Notes under the pieces: generated by a model
The model's input: the letters and a program-made list of their open reading frames with translations, nothing else
Databases searched by the model: none
What the model was told of the DNA's origin: nothing
Made by a program: the position numbers and the translations under genes
From: Thermoplasmata archaeon
GTDB taxonomy: Archaea > Thermoplasmatota > Thermoplasmata > Sysuiplasmatales > Sysuiplasmataceae
DNA length: 5,208 nt
Direction of reading: 5' to 3'
NCBI GenBank assembly: GCA_021811925.1
Contig: JAKAPY010000134.1
Coordinates: 1 to 5,208 of the forward strand
In this document: positions 1 to 5,208 of the stretch, one piece after another
Numbering within the stretch: the stretch's first letter is position 1
Layout of the letters: each line of letters starts with the position of its first letter

Positions 1-1263
1 GGCCTCGGCTACCAGCTGTCCAAAGTCAGGACGGAGGGCAAGAGGCTTCTGCTCAACGGCAACCAGGCCATAGCTCTTGGAAAGCTTGCGGCCGGGCTCA
101 GGTTCCAGACCTACTACCCCATAACGCCTGCAGCCGACGAGAGCACATACCTTGAGCGGTACGAGCGCTTCTCAATGAAGGACGGGGATAAGAAGGGCTC
201 CCTGATGGTTGTTCAGACAGAGGATGAGATTTCGGCAATAACAATGGCCATTGGAGGGGCGCTTTCAGGCGCCCGTTCCTCGACGTGCACTTCGGGGCCC
301 GGCTTCTCACTGATGTCGGAAGGCATCGGCTGGGCTGGAATTAACGAAGTTCCGGTGGTGGTAACCAACTACCAGCGCGCAGGACCATCGACGGGAATGC
401 CCACAATGCACGTGCAGGGCGACCTGAAATTCGCATTGTACGGCGGCCACGGTGATTTCCCGAAGATCGTGCTTGCCTCGGGTGATGTTGAGGAATCGTT
501 CTACGATGCCAATCTCGCATTCAACTACGCAGAACACTACCAGCTGCCTGTCATCCACATAGTTGACAAGGCGATGGCAAACACAACAATCACGCTGCCT
601 TACTTTGACCCGAACAGGATGACGATCGACAGGGGGCTCTTCCTTGGCGACGGAACACCGTTTGTTCTTAAGGAAGGGGAGGAGTACGAGCGGTTCAAGT
701 TCACCGAAACAGGCATTTCTCCAAGGGTCCCGATAGGCACTCCGGGAGGAATTTTCTGGAATACCGGGGACGAACACACCGAGGTTGGCCACATAACTGA
801 AGACCCGGTGATCAGGGACAGGATGATGGACAAGAGAATGGGCAAGCTGGATCTCGCCCTGAAGGAAATACCCGAGGGTGAGCAGTATCATTACTTCGGC
901 GCTGAAAATCCGGACCTGCTTGTAGTCAGCTGGGGATCCACAAAGGGGAGCATACTTGAGGCAATGGCCAGGCTGAACCAGAACAAAGGGAAGATCGGTT
1001 TCCTGCAGATCAGGCTCATCCGTCCATACCCTGTGCAGGCAGTCACCAGGCTGATAAAGTCTGCACACAAGTTCGCCGTCATGGAAATGAACTATGTCGG
1101 CCAGCTTGCCGACGTAACGGCTGAAAACACAGGTCTCCTTGCCGATTACAGGATAGTCAAGTTCAACGGACGGCCGATAACGGTGGACGAGGCATATGTT
1201 TCAATCAAGAGAATTGTTGAAGGCAAATCTGAAAAGAGGGTGGTGCTGACACATGGCGCTTAA
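1..1263 (+). CDS. korA: 2-oxoacid:ferredoxin oxidoreductase alpha subunit, partial (5' end outside window)
   Basis: This subunit works with the beta subunit encoded next to it to oxidise 2-oxoacids (pyruvate, 2-oxoglutarate and similar) with CoA to acyl-CoA and CO2, passing electrons to ferredoxin in the cytoplasm. The frame is open from base 1 and ends at TAA 1261-1263, giving 420 residues. The YPITP motif, known in this family to contribute to 2-oxoacid binding and turnover, is at residues 39-43 (nt 115-129). Also visible are TSGPG (97-101), QRAGPSTGMPT (125-135) and a C-terminal transketolase-like domain from about residue 303. The segment from residue 12 on resembles the alpha part of fused gamma-alpha subunits of about 630 residues (Sulfolobus type), so I infer that a gamma domain of about 200 residues lies upstream; this is not visible. 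The gene overlaps the beta gene by 11 bases, indicating co-transcription. The symbol is by family convention; substrate preference cannot be read from the sequence. Confidence 0.93.
   Translation, partial: GLGYQLSKVRTEGKRLLLNGNQAIALGKLAAGLRFQTYYPITPAADESTYLERYERFSMKDGDKKGSLMVVQTEDEISAITMAIGGALSGARSSTCTSGPGFSLMSEGIGWAGINEVPVVVTNYQRAGPSTGMPTMHVQGDLKFALYGGHGDFPKIVLASGDVEESFYDANLAFNYAEHYQLPVIHIVDKAMANTTITLPYFDPNRMTIDRGLFLGDGTPFVLKEGEEYERFKFTETGISPRVPIGTPGGIFWNTGDEHTEVGHITEDPVIRDRMMDKRMGKLDLALKEIPEGEQYHYFGAENPDLLVVSWGSTKGSILEAMARLNQNKGKIGFLQIRLIRPYPVQAVTRLIKSAHKFAVMEMNYVGQLADVTAENTGLLADYRIVKFNGRPITVDEAYVSIKRIVEGKSEKRVVLTHGA
1238..1245 (+). promoter_or_regulatory. Ribosome binding site for korB
   Basis: A GGTG-rich stretch (GGGTGGTG) lies 7 bases before ATG 1253, inside the end of korA. 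It favours the ATG at 1253 over the in-frame ATG at 1265, which has no such element at a suitable distance. Confidence 0.6.
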
Positions 1264-2221
1264 AATGGCCGATATGAGAACTGAAACGCACAACGACTGG
1301 TGCCCGGGCTGCGGCGACTTCGGAATACTCAGCTCGGTGCAGATGGCTCTTGCCGACATGAACCTGAACAGGGAAGATTCGGTCATCGTGAGCGGCATAG
1401 GCTGTTCCGCGAAGCTTGTGCACTACACAAACGTGACTGGCATACACACGCTGCACGGAAGACCGCTCCCGTTCGCAACGGGCGTGAAGCTTTCCAACCC
1501 GCATCTCAATGTAGTGGTTGTCGGAGGAGACGGCGACGGACTTGGTATTGGCGCAGGCCATTTTGTAAACGGCGGCAGAAGGAATGTGGATATGCTCTAC
1601 ATGGTGCACGACAACGGCGTCTATGGCCTTACAAAGGGGCAGGCATCCCCGACGCTCAAGCTCGGGGAGAAGACAAAGAGCCTTATCTTCCCCAACATAA
1701 CAAGCAGCATCAACCCGCTTATACTGGCAATGGCCAGCGGCTACACATTCGTGGCAAGGGGATACGCCTTCAATGTGACCCAGCTCAAGAAGCTGATTAG
1801 GCTGGGCATTGAGCACAAGGGTGCCGCTTTCATCGATGTTCTGCAGCCATGCCCGACATACAACGACATAAACAGCAAGGAATGGTACAACGGCGAGGAC
1901 AGGGCTGAGGAAGGCGGCGGAAAGGCGATGCCCAGGGTATACAGCCTTGAGTCCGAAGGGTACGACGGCCGGGTCAATACCGAGGGCGGAAGAGATGCCG
2001 AGACTGTCATGCTCGATGCAATCCGCAGATCCGTTGAATGGGGAGACAGAATACCCATAGGTGTATTCTACAACAACGAGGAGATACCGACGTACGAGGA
2101 AAGGATGCTTCAGCGCATGCCCGAGTACATGGATGTGCCTCCGGCAAAGCAGCGCATTTCAGACTCAGGGAAGAAGCCCATAGCAGATATCACGCCATTC
2201 ATGGACGAATTGAGCGTCTGA
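1253..2221 (+). CDS. korB: 2-oxoacid:ferredoxin oxidoreductase beta subunit
   Basis: This is the thiamine diphosphate and [4Fe-4S] subunit of the ferredoxin-dependent 2-oxoacid oxidoreductase, 322 residues, about the usual family length. The N-terminal WCPGCG motif supplies C17 and C20; IGCSAK supplies C51 and QPCPTYN supplies C200, together the four cluster ligands expected in the family. The ThDP/Mg motif is GGDGDGLGIG at 91-100, followed by DNGVYGLTKGQASPT (120-134), which is typical of archaeal two-subunit enzymes that often accept several 2-oxoacids. The protein has no ferredoxin-like 2x[4Fe-4S] domain, so the single cluster probably donates directly to ferredoxin. The start at ATG 1253 is chosen because of the GGTG site upstream; ATG 1265 is possible and would remove four residues. 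It overlaps korA by 11 bases and is followed by a membrane protein gene after 10 bases. All key residues look intact. The symbol follows family convention. Confidence 0.95.
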   Translation: MALKMADMRTETHNDWCPGCGDFGILSSVQMALADMNLNREDSVIVSGIGCSAKLVHYTNVTGIHTLHGRPLPFATGVKLSNPHLNVVVVGGDGDGLGIGAGHFVNGGRRNVDMLYMVHDNGVYGLTKGQASPTLKLGEKTKSLIFPNITSSINPLILAMASGYTFVARGYAFNVTQLKKLIRLGIEHKGAAFIDVLQPCPTYNDINSKEWYNGEDRAEEGGGKAMPRVYSLESEGYDGRVNTEGGRDAETVMLDAIRRSVEWGDRIPIGVFYNNEEIPTYEERMLQRMPEYMDVPPAKQRISDSGKKPIADITPFMDELSV

Positions 2222-2227
2222 GGGTGG
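2222..2227 (+). promoter_or_regulatory. Ribosome binding site deciding a TTG start
   Basis: GGGTGG directly follows the korB stop (TGA 2219-2221) and sits 4 bases before TTG 2232. It supports the TTG as the start of the membrane protein gene and suggests translation coupled to korB. Confidence 0.55.
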
Positions 2228-2231
2228 CTGA

Positions 2232-2909
2232 TTGACACCCGAGGGTGCGGCTGTCGGCGCCTCCCTTGTCGTTCTCTCGCTTGTGACACTTTCCCTCTCC
2301 ATCCTTGTACTGCGCAAGTACACCATGGGGAGGAACAGCTTTCTCTGGTGGGGAGCCGGCCTTTTCCTTGCCTTCGTCACCATCATGCAGGAGGCATTCA
2401 TCTACTTCGGTTACTGGTCCCAGCCGCTCATACAGTCGTATATTTTCATGGTTGCACTTCTTGTCGGCCTTCTCTCAATAGGCTCCATGAGCACTGTCAA
2501 AAACGGATGGGTCAGGGCCGTCTGGCTCGTCTACATGATACTCATGAGCATCGCCACGGCATACTTCAGCTTCACAACCGGTGTAAGCAGGTCGGTGGTG
2601 CAAAATGGTGTAGTGACCCAGGCGCTGCCGCTCTATGACATAATATCCTCCACGCTTGTCACCGTCCCCGCGGCAGCGGTGATAATAGCGCTCGCACTCT
2701 ACTCCACTTACAGGACCAGGAGGATCGGGACGCTCCTCATTGCTGCGGGCGCAATTGTGCTCTCTATTGCCGGGTCGCTATTTGCACTCAACAGCTTTCC
2801 CGCCGCCCTATACTACGCCGAGTTCGTGGGCATACTGCTTCTCTTCCTTGGCTTTCTCGATTTCCCCTCCGGCCAGGGGACGACCCGTGGAATATTCCAC
2901 TCCGCATGA
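2232..2909 (+). CDS. Seven-helix membrane protein of unknown function
   Basis: I do not recognise this 225-residue protein. It is almost entirely hydrophobic, with seven likely membrane helices at about residues 7-27, 37-60, 68-88, 95-116, 137-158, 166-186 and 191-211. Positive residues lie after helices 1 (RK..R), 3 (K..R) and 5 (R.RR), so the positive-inside rule gives N-terminus outside and C-terminus in the cytoplasm. There is no retinal-type lysine in helix 7, no signalling or catalytic domain after the last helix, and no obvious charged pathway within the membrane, so rhodopsin, kinase or transporter assignments are not supported. The start is TTG 2232, preceded by GGGTGG; the next Met (residue 32) would remove helix 1. 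It begins 10 bases after the korB stop and is probably co-transcribed with korAB, but that linkage does not show a functional partnership. It converges on a minus-strand gene 18 bases downstream. Confidence 0.8.
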   Translation: MTPEGAAVGASLVVLSLVTLSLSILVLRKYTMGRNSFLWWGAGLFLAFVTIMQEAFIYFGYWSQPLIQSYIFMVALLVGLLSIGSMSTVKNGWVRAVWLVYMILMSIATAYFSFTTGVSRSVVQNGVVTQALPLYDIISSTLVTVPAAAVIIALALYSTYRTRRIGTLLIAAGAIVLSIAGSLFALNSFPAALYYAEFVGILLLFLGFLDFPSGQGTTRGIFHSA

Positions 2910-2927
2910 GCCTGTCACGAAGTGCTG

Positions 2928-3149
2928 CTACTTTTCGCTAGAACACGCTTCACAATAGTATTTCCCCGACCTGACCTCGACCGGGTGCCACTTCCCGTCC
3001 CTCTCAATGAGCACCCTGCGGCACGAGTCGCAGCGCTGTCCCTCCTCCGGCGGTGAGAAAATGAGATTGAGGTCGTATTTGTGCGACCATGTGACGCGGC
3101 CATCCTCCAGGCTTCTGCCCGCTATCCGGCCGTCTGGATTGTGTACCAT
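2928..3149 (-). CDS. Small protein with two CxxC pairs (putative zinc ribbon)
   Basis: I do not recognise this 73-residue protein. It has two CxxC pairs, C40-C43 and C66-C69, separated by 22 residues rich in basic and aromatic residues, in the pattern RCDSC...YYCEAC. This spacing suits one zinc ribbon or treble-clef-like metal site. The first 35 residues are polar with a WSHKYDLNLIF segment and show no signal peptide or membrane helix, so it is probably cytoplasmic. The frame stays open upstream to 3263, but I choose ATG 3149 because a TATA-like box is centred about 26-27 bases before it, as in leaderless archaeal transcripts, and because the upstream extension has no family-like features. 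The stop is TAG (2930-2928), the only clean gene end in this window that uses TAG. Roles in nucleic acid binding or protein contact would be guesses. Confidence 0.72.
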   Translation of the reverse strand: MVHNPDGRIAGRSLEDGRVTWSHKYDLNLIFSPPEEGQRCDSCRRVLIERDGKWHPVEVRSGKYYCEACSSEK

Positions 3150-3171
3150 GAACGGCCGATAACGCCTCCTG

Positions 3172-3179
3172 AAATAAAA
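3172..3179 (-). promoter_or_regulatory. TATA-like box for the small zinc protein gene
   Basis: On the minus strand the sequence reads TTTTATTT, the most T/A-rich stretch in the 136-base gap between pncB and this gene. Its centre is 26-27 bases upstream of ATG 3149, the distance expected between an archaeal TATA box and the transcription start, so transcription would begin at or next to the ATG (leaderless). AGGAGG at 3170-3165 lies between box and ATG, 15 bases from the ATG, too far to be a normal ribosome binding site. The T-rich run could also act as a terminator for pncB upstream. Confidence 0.5.
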
Positions 3180-3285
3180 GCATCGTGAAACAGGCGCAGG
3201 TAGCAGGGTGTGGAAATGCCAATTCATTCCGCCGTGCAGCCGGGAGGGCTTTGTGCGTTGCACCTGAACCGGGAAGGGCGTGCAT

Positions 3286-4476
3286 TCAAGGCTCGCTTAT
3301 GGATTTCAGCTCGCTAAGGACCCTCTCCCGTATCGAATCGGGAGATTCCTCCTTCGATGTCCTCTTCCCTTCCCTGACGACCGTGTGCAGCATGCTTTCC
3401 TGCTTTGTCCCGCAGTCGGGACACCTGGCTGGCTTCTGCCCTTCGTGCAGCACATCAAAATTCAAGCACTTCGGGCACCTGTACACTTCCTTCGCGCCCG
3501 AATACTTGCCCCTTTTCGTGTACTTCCTGCCATCCACTTCGACAATGTCAAGGGCAAAGTCGACTGTTGGTGCATTGCTGATTGCGGTTCCAACGCCGAA
3601 ACCGTCCACGCCTGCGGCAATGAGTGAAGGGATGTCCTCCTCCCTTATTCCGCCCGAGACGATTATGCGGACGTTCCTGAAGCCGTTCGCGTCAAGCTCC
3701 CACCTGACCTCTGAAACGATGGATGCAAATGAGCCTCTTCTCGACTTCGGGGTATCGAGCCGCACGGCATACAGGTCCGGTATTGTCCTTGCGGCGAGCA
3801 ATGCCTCGCTCTTCTCGTCCGAGAATGTGTCGACAAGGGCAATCTTCCTGGTTCCCTTGTGGGCCGCCCGTGAATAAGCATCGAATGCCTTGCGTGAATC
3901 TCCGAACACAAGCACTTCTGCATGCGGCATAGTTCCCTGTGGCGGGTGCCCGATGCGCTTTGCACCCAGTATGGAGGAGACTGCATCGCAACCGCCGATG
4001 TATGAAGCCCTGTCTATCATTGGTGCAATGGCCGGATGCGCCCTCCTGACACCGAATGAAAGGAGGGTCTTGTCGCCCGCAGACTTCCTGTACCTGGATG
4101 ACATGGTTGAGATTCCTGAAGACTGGCAAAGGAAGCCAAGGGCGGGGGTCTCATAGACCGCAAAATCCGCATACTTGCCCTCGATGCGCACAATCGGTAC
4201 GGGGACACCGCGCCTCGACCTGTTCCTGAAGAGTGTGCCCTCCTTGAGTGAGCGTATTGTCACCGGCACACCCTCGAACAGCCGGACCATCTCCTCGACT
4301 CCCGTCAGCACAGCCCACTTCCACTGGTCTGGAAGTTCGGTTGCCGTGATCTCCGCCTTTACGACAACGCTGTCGAGGCCGTTCTGCTGAAGTATCTCCC
4401 TTGTGAGCCGGAAGTATGTGTCTGTTGTTTCCCCGTCCGCAATTTCCTTCGATGAAGCGACGAAAAACTCCTTCAG
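3286..4476 (-). CDS. pncB: Nicotinate phosphoribosyltransferase, archaeal type, apparent CTG start
   Basis: This enzyme joins nicotinate to PRPP to form nicotinate mononucleotide in NAD salvage (cytoplasm). From CTG 4476 it is 396 residues, close to the roughly 390 of the Thermoplasma acidophilum enzyme. In order: an N-terminal TTDTYF segment (17-22) typical of the family, YETPALGFLCQ (108-118), SFGVRR (140-145), GTMPH (181-185), RLDTPKSRRG (239-248), the phosphate-binding VSGG (273-276) and GVGTAIS (294-300), then a zinc ribbon with C334, C337, C352 and C355, also expected in this subfamily. No ATG, GTG or TTG occurs in frame between the upstream stop (4560-4558) and GTG 4311. Starting at GTG 4311 would remove 55 residues that match the family, including TTDTYF. 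CTG 4476 has GGTG five bases before it and makes a CTGA overlap with the pncA stop; ATT 4479 is a weaker choice. Nicotinamidase directly upstream supports the role. Confidence 0.9.
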   Translation of the reverse strand: MKEFFVASSKEIADGETTDTYFRLTREILQQNGLDSVVVKAEITATELPDQWKWAVLTGVEEMVRLFEGVPVTIRSLKEGTLFRNRSRRGVPVPIVRIEGKYADFAVYETPALGFLCQSSGISTMSSRYRKSAGDKTLLSFGVRRAHPAIAPMIDRASYIGGCDAVSSILGAKRIGHPPQGTMPHAEVLVFGDSRKAFDAYSRAAHKGTRKIALVDTFSDEKSEALLAARTIPDLYAVRLDTPKSRRGSFASIVSEVRWELDANGFRNVRIIVSGGIREEDIPSLIAAGVDGFGVGTAISNAPTVDFALDIVEVDGRKYTKRGKYSGAKEVYRCPKCLNFDVLHEGQKPARCPDCGTKQESMLHTVVREGKRTSKEESPDSIRERVLSELKSISEP

Positions 4477-5003
4477 AATTTCACCTTGCTGAGTTGCATT
4501 ATTTTGCTTCCGTAGATATTCTCCATGTACTTTAGCGCTGTTGCCTTGGTCCTGGCGCTAATGCTCTCCACGCATTCCTCCACCACAACCGTCCTGTATC
4601 CCCGGTAGAGGGCATCCGCGACATTATGCTGGACACAAATGTCCGTGCTTATGCCTGCGAAGTAAATTGTGTCCACACCCCTGGCCCTGAGGGAGGCGTC
4701 CAGGTCGGTGTTCTGGAATCCGGAGAACTGCCTCTTGTCAAACACCGCATCACCCGGCCGGGGATTGAGCTGTTCCACAATCTCGGAGGCCCGCGTCCCT
4801 TCCATCGCATGCTTCCCCCATACCCTCAGCTCCGGATCGCCTGGCCTATGGGCGTCCCTCACATAGAAGACGGGCACTCCGCTGGATCTTGCCCTGCTGC
4901 AAAGAGAAACAACCGCCGGGACAATTGCACTTGCCCGCCTGGAACCAAACTTGCCAGTCACAAACTCGTTTATCATGTCAACGACAAGAACTGCCTTTGC
5001 CAT
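4473..5003 (-). CDS. pncA: Nicotinamidase / isochorismatase-family cysteine hydrolase
   Basis: Most likely it hydrolyses nicotinamide to nicotinate and ammonia, feeding the phosphoribosyltransferase encoded next. The 176-residue length is normal for archaeal members. The catalytic triad of the cysteine hydrolase superfamily is visible: D9 in VVDMINEF, K90 in VFDKRQFSGF, and C123 in AGISTDICV, the last within the segment that carries the conserved cis peptide. D50 and H52 (YVRDAH) and H65 (WGKH) are placed like the metal ligands of nicotinamidases, which favours this over a metal-free isochorismatase. The start ATG 5003 gives the usual AKAVLVVDM N-terminus; the upstream ribosome site is weak (GGGT about 6 bases before). 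The gene overlaps pncB by four bases (CTGA) and lies 57 bases after a Sec61-beta gene on the same strand. Other hydrolase substrates remain possible, but the pncB neighbour makes nicotinamide the best choice. Confidence 0.9.
   Translation of the reverse strand: MAKAVLVVDMINEFVTGKFGSRRASAIVPAVVSLCSRARSSGVPVFYVRDAHRPGDPELRVWGKHAMEGTRASEIVEQLNPRPGDAVFDKRQFSGFQNTDLDASLRARGVDTIYFAGISTDICVQHNVADALYRGYRTVVVEECVESISARTKATALKYMENIYGSKIMQLSKVKF
4482..4485 (-). promoter_or_regulatory. Ribosome binding site for pncB inside the end of pncA
   Basis: The minus strand reads GGTGA at 4485-4481, with GGTG five bases before CTG 4476. This resembles the GGTG sites in front of korB and the membrane protein gene in this window. 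It supports the CTG start and coupling to pncA translation. Confidence 0.45.
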
Positions 5004-5060
5004 GCTGACCCGTAGGTATGATTACGGCACTTCCGTTAAAGCTAACGCAACGCCGGGCAC

Positions 5061-5208
5061 TCAGCCCATGGGGTATGCGTATGACAGCCATGATATGATT
5101 ACAACGGTGGCGACTATAAGACCGACAACCAGCCATTGACTCAGCTTGAGTGCCTTCTCGTCCTCCTAATCAAAGTAACGAATAAGGCCTGCGGCGGACT
5201 GAAATCCT
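5061..5208 (-). CDS. secG: Preprotein translocase Sec61-beta (SecG) subunit, partial, with in-frame TAG
   Basis: This is the small tail-anchored subunit of the archaeal Sec translocon in the cytoplasmic membrane. The frame, too short to stand out as an open frame, reads GFQSAAGLIRYFD, then TAG (5168-5166), then EDEKALKLSQWLVVGLIV and onward for 34 residues to TGA 5063-5061. The part before TAG matches the conserved archaeal Sec61-beta signature (SAAGLIRYFD); the part after it matches the usual acidic-basic linker and the single C-terminal membrane helix (about 20 residues). The two halves are in the same frame and the TAG replaces exactly one residue, commonly E, S or another small polar residue. 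The 5' end lies beyond the window. No ATG, GTG or TTG follows the TAG before the helix, so the helix cannot easily be made separately. This could be a nonsense mutation, a sequence error (GAG to TAG is one base) or a recoded codon. Confidence 0.8.
5166..5168 (-). other. secG: In-frame TAG codon inside Sec61-beta
   Basis: The plus strand reads CTA at 5166-5168, so the minus-strand frame has TAG between the conserved RYFD and EDEKALKL. Translation would stop before the membrane anchor unless the codon is read through. The same bases are part of an AGGAGG string (5167-5162), but no usual start codon follows at a suitable distance. Confidence 0.85.

Noticed and set aside
307..1068. Long open frame on the minus strand inside korA (253 residues)
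   Set aside because: It is antisense to a gene with clear family motifs over its whole length; long antisense frames are common in GC-rich coding DNA, and its protein shows no recognisable motif.
2232..2909. Seven-helix protein as a microbial rhodopsin
   Set aside because: The last helix lacks the retinal-binding lysine, and helix 3 lacks the usual acidic residues.
2910..2927. Bidirectional terminator in the gap between the convergent genes
   Set aside because: The 18-base gap has no hairpin and no T-run on either strand; only a short TTTT occurs just inside the minus-strand gene end, too weak to call.
2928..2930. TAG at the end of the small zinc protein as a possible read-through codon
   Set aside because: Read-through would add about 35 residues that run antisense into the membrane protein gene with no family-like sequence, so the TAG is best taken as a true stop.
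3150..3263. Upstream extension of the small zinc protein to a 111-residue frame
   Set aside because: The added 38 residues show no domain pattern, the segment contains the TATA-like box, and ATG 3149 fits a leaderless start.
3185..3877. 230-residue plus-strand frame opposite pncB
   Set aside because: It is antisense to conserved phosphoribosyltransferase coding sequence; the translation is rich in Ser/Pro and has no domain pattern.
4626..5015. Plus-strand frame opposite pncA
   Set aside because: It is antisense to pncA, which has a full catalytic triad; I see no independent support.
5162..5167. AGGAGG after the secG TAG as a restart site
   Set aside because: No ATG, GTG or TTG follows in frame at a usable distance; only a CTG 17 bases later, which would begin at the edge of the membrane helix.

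Overview
The window looks archaeal, most likely a member of or relative of the Thermoplasmata with fairly GC-rich DNA. The basis is a two-subunit ferredoxin-type 2-oxoacid oxidoreductase whose large subunit resembles the fused gamma-alpha form, a nicotinate phosphoribosyltransferase that closely resembles the Thermoplasma acidophilum enzyme as I remember it, a Sec61-beta-type small translocase subunit, GGTG-type ribosome binding sites, frequent AGG and ATA codons, and a TATA-like box at leaderless spacing. No database search was run, so lineage is inferred.

Plus strand, 1-2909, is one tightly packed transcription unit. It holds the C-terminal part of the 2-oxoacid:ferredoxin oxidoreductase alpha subunit (the gene begins before the window), then the beta subunit overlapping it by 11 bases, then a seven-helix membrane protein of unknown function that starts at TTG 10 bases after the beta stop. 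Alpha and beta together oxidatively decarboxylate 2-oxoacids to acyl-CoA and reduce ferredoxin.

Minus strand, 5208-2928, reads toward the first block. In transcription order it holds the end of a Sec61-beta (SecG) gene interrupted by an in-frame TAG, a nicotinamidase (pncA), a nicotinate phosphoribosyltransferase (pncB) overlapping pncA by four bases, and, behind its own promoter-like box, a 73-residue protein with two CxxC pairs. pncA and pncB form the nicotinamide to nicotinate to nicotinate mononucleotide arm of NAD salvage. The two blocks converge with an 18-base gap at 2910-2927.

Two points deserve a second look. The Sec61-beta frame matches the family on both sides of a TAG codon (5166-5168). 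The pncB frame has no ATG, GTG or TTG anywhere near the homologous N-terminus; the best start is CTG at 4476-4474 in a CTGA overlap with the pncA stop. Both could be real (recoding, non-standard initiation) or single-base sequence errors. I saw no tRNA, rRNA, mobile element, CRISPR array or extended repeat. The only intergenic stretches over 50 bases are 3150-3285 (promoter-like box for the small zinc protein) and 5004-5060 (nothing convincing).
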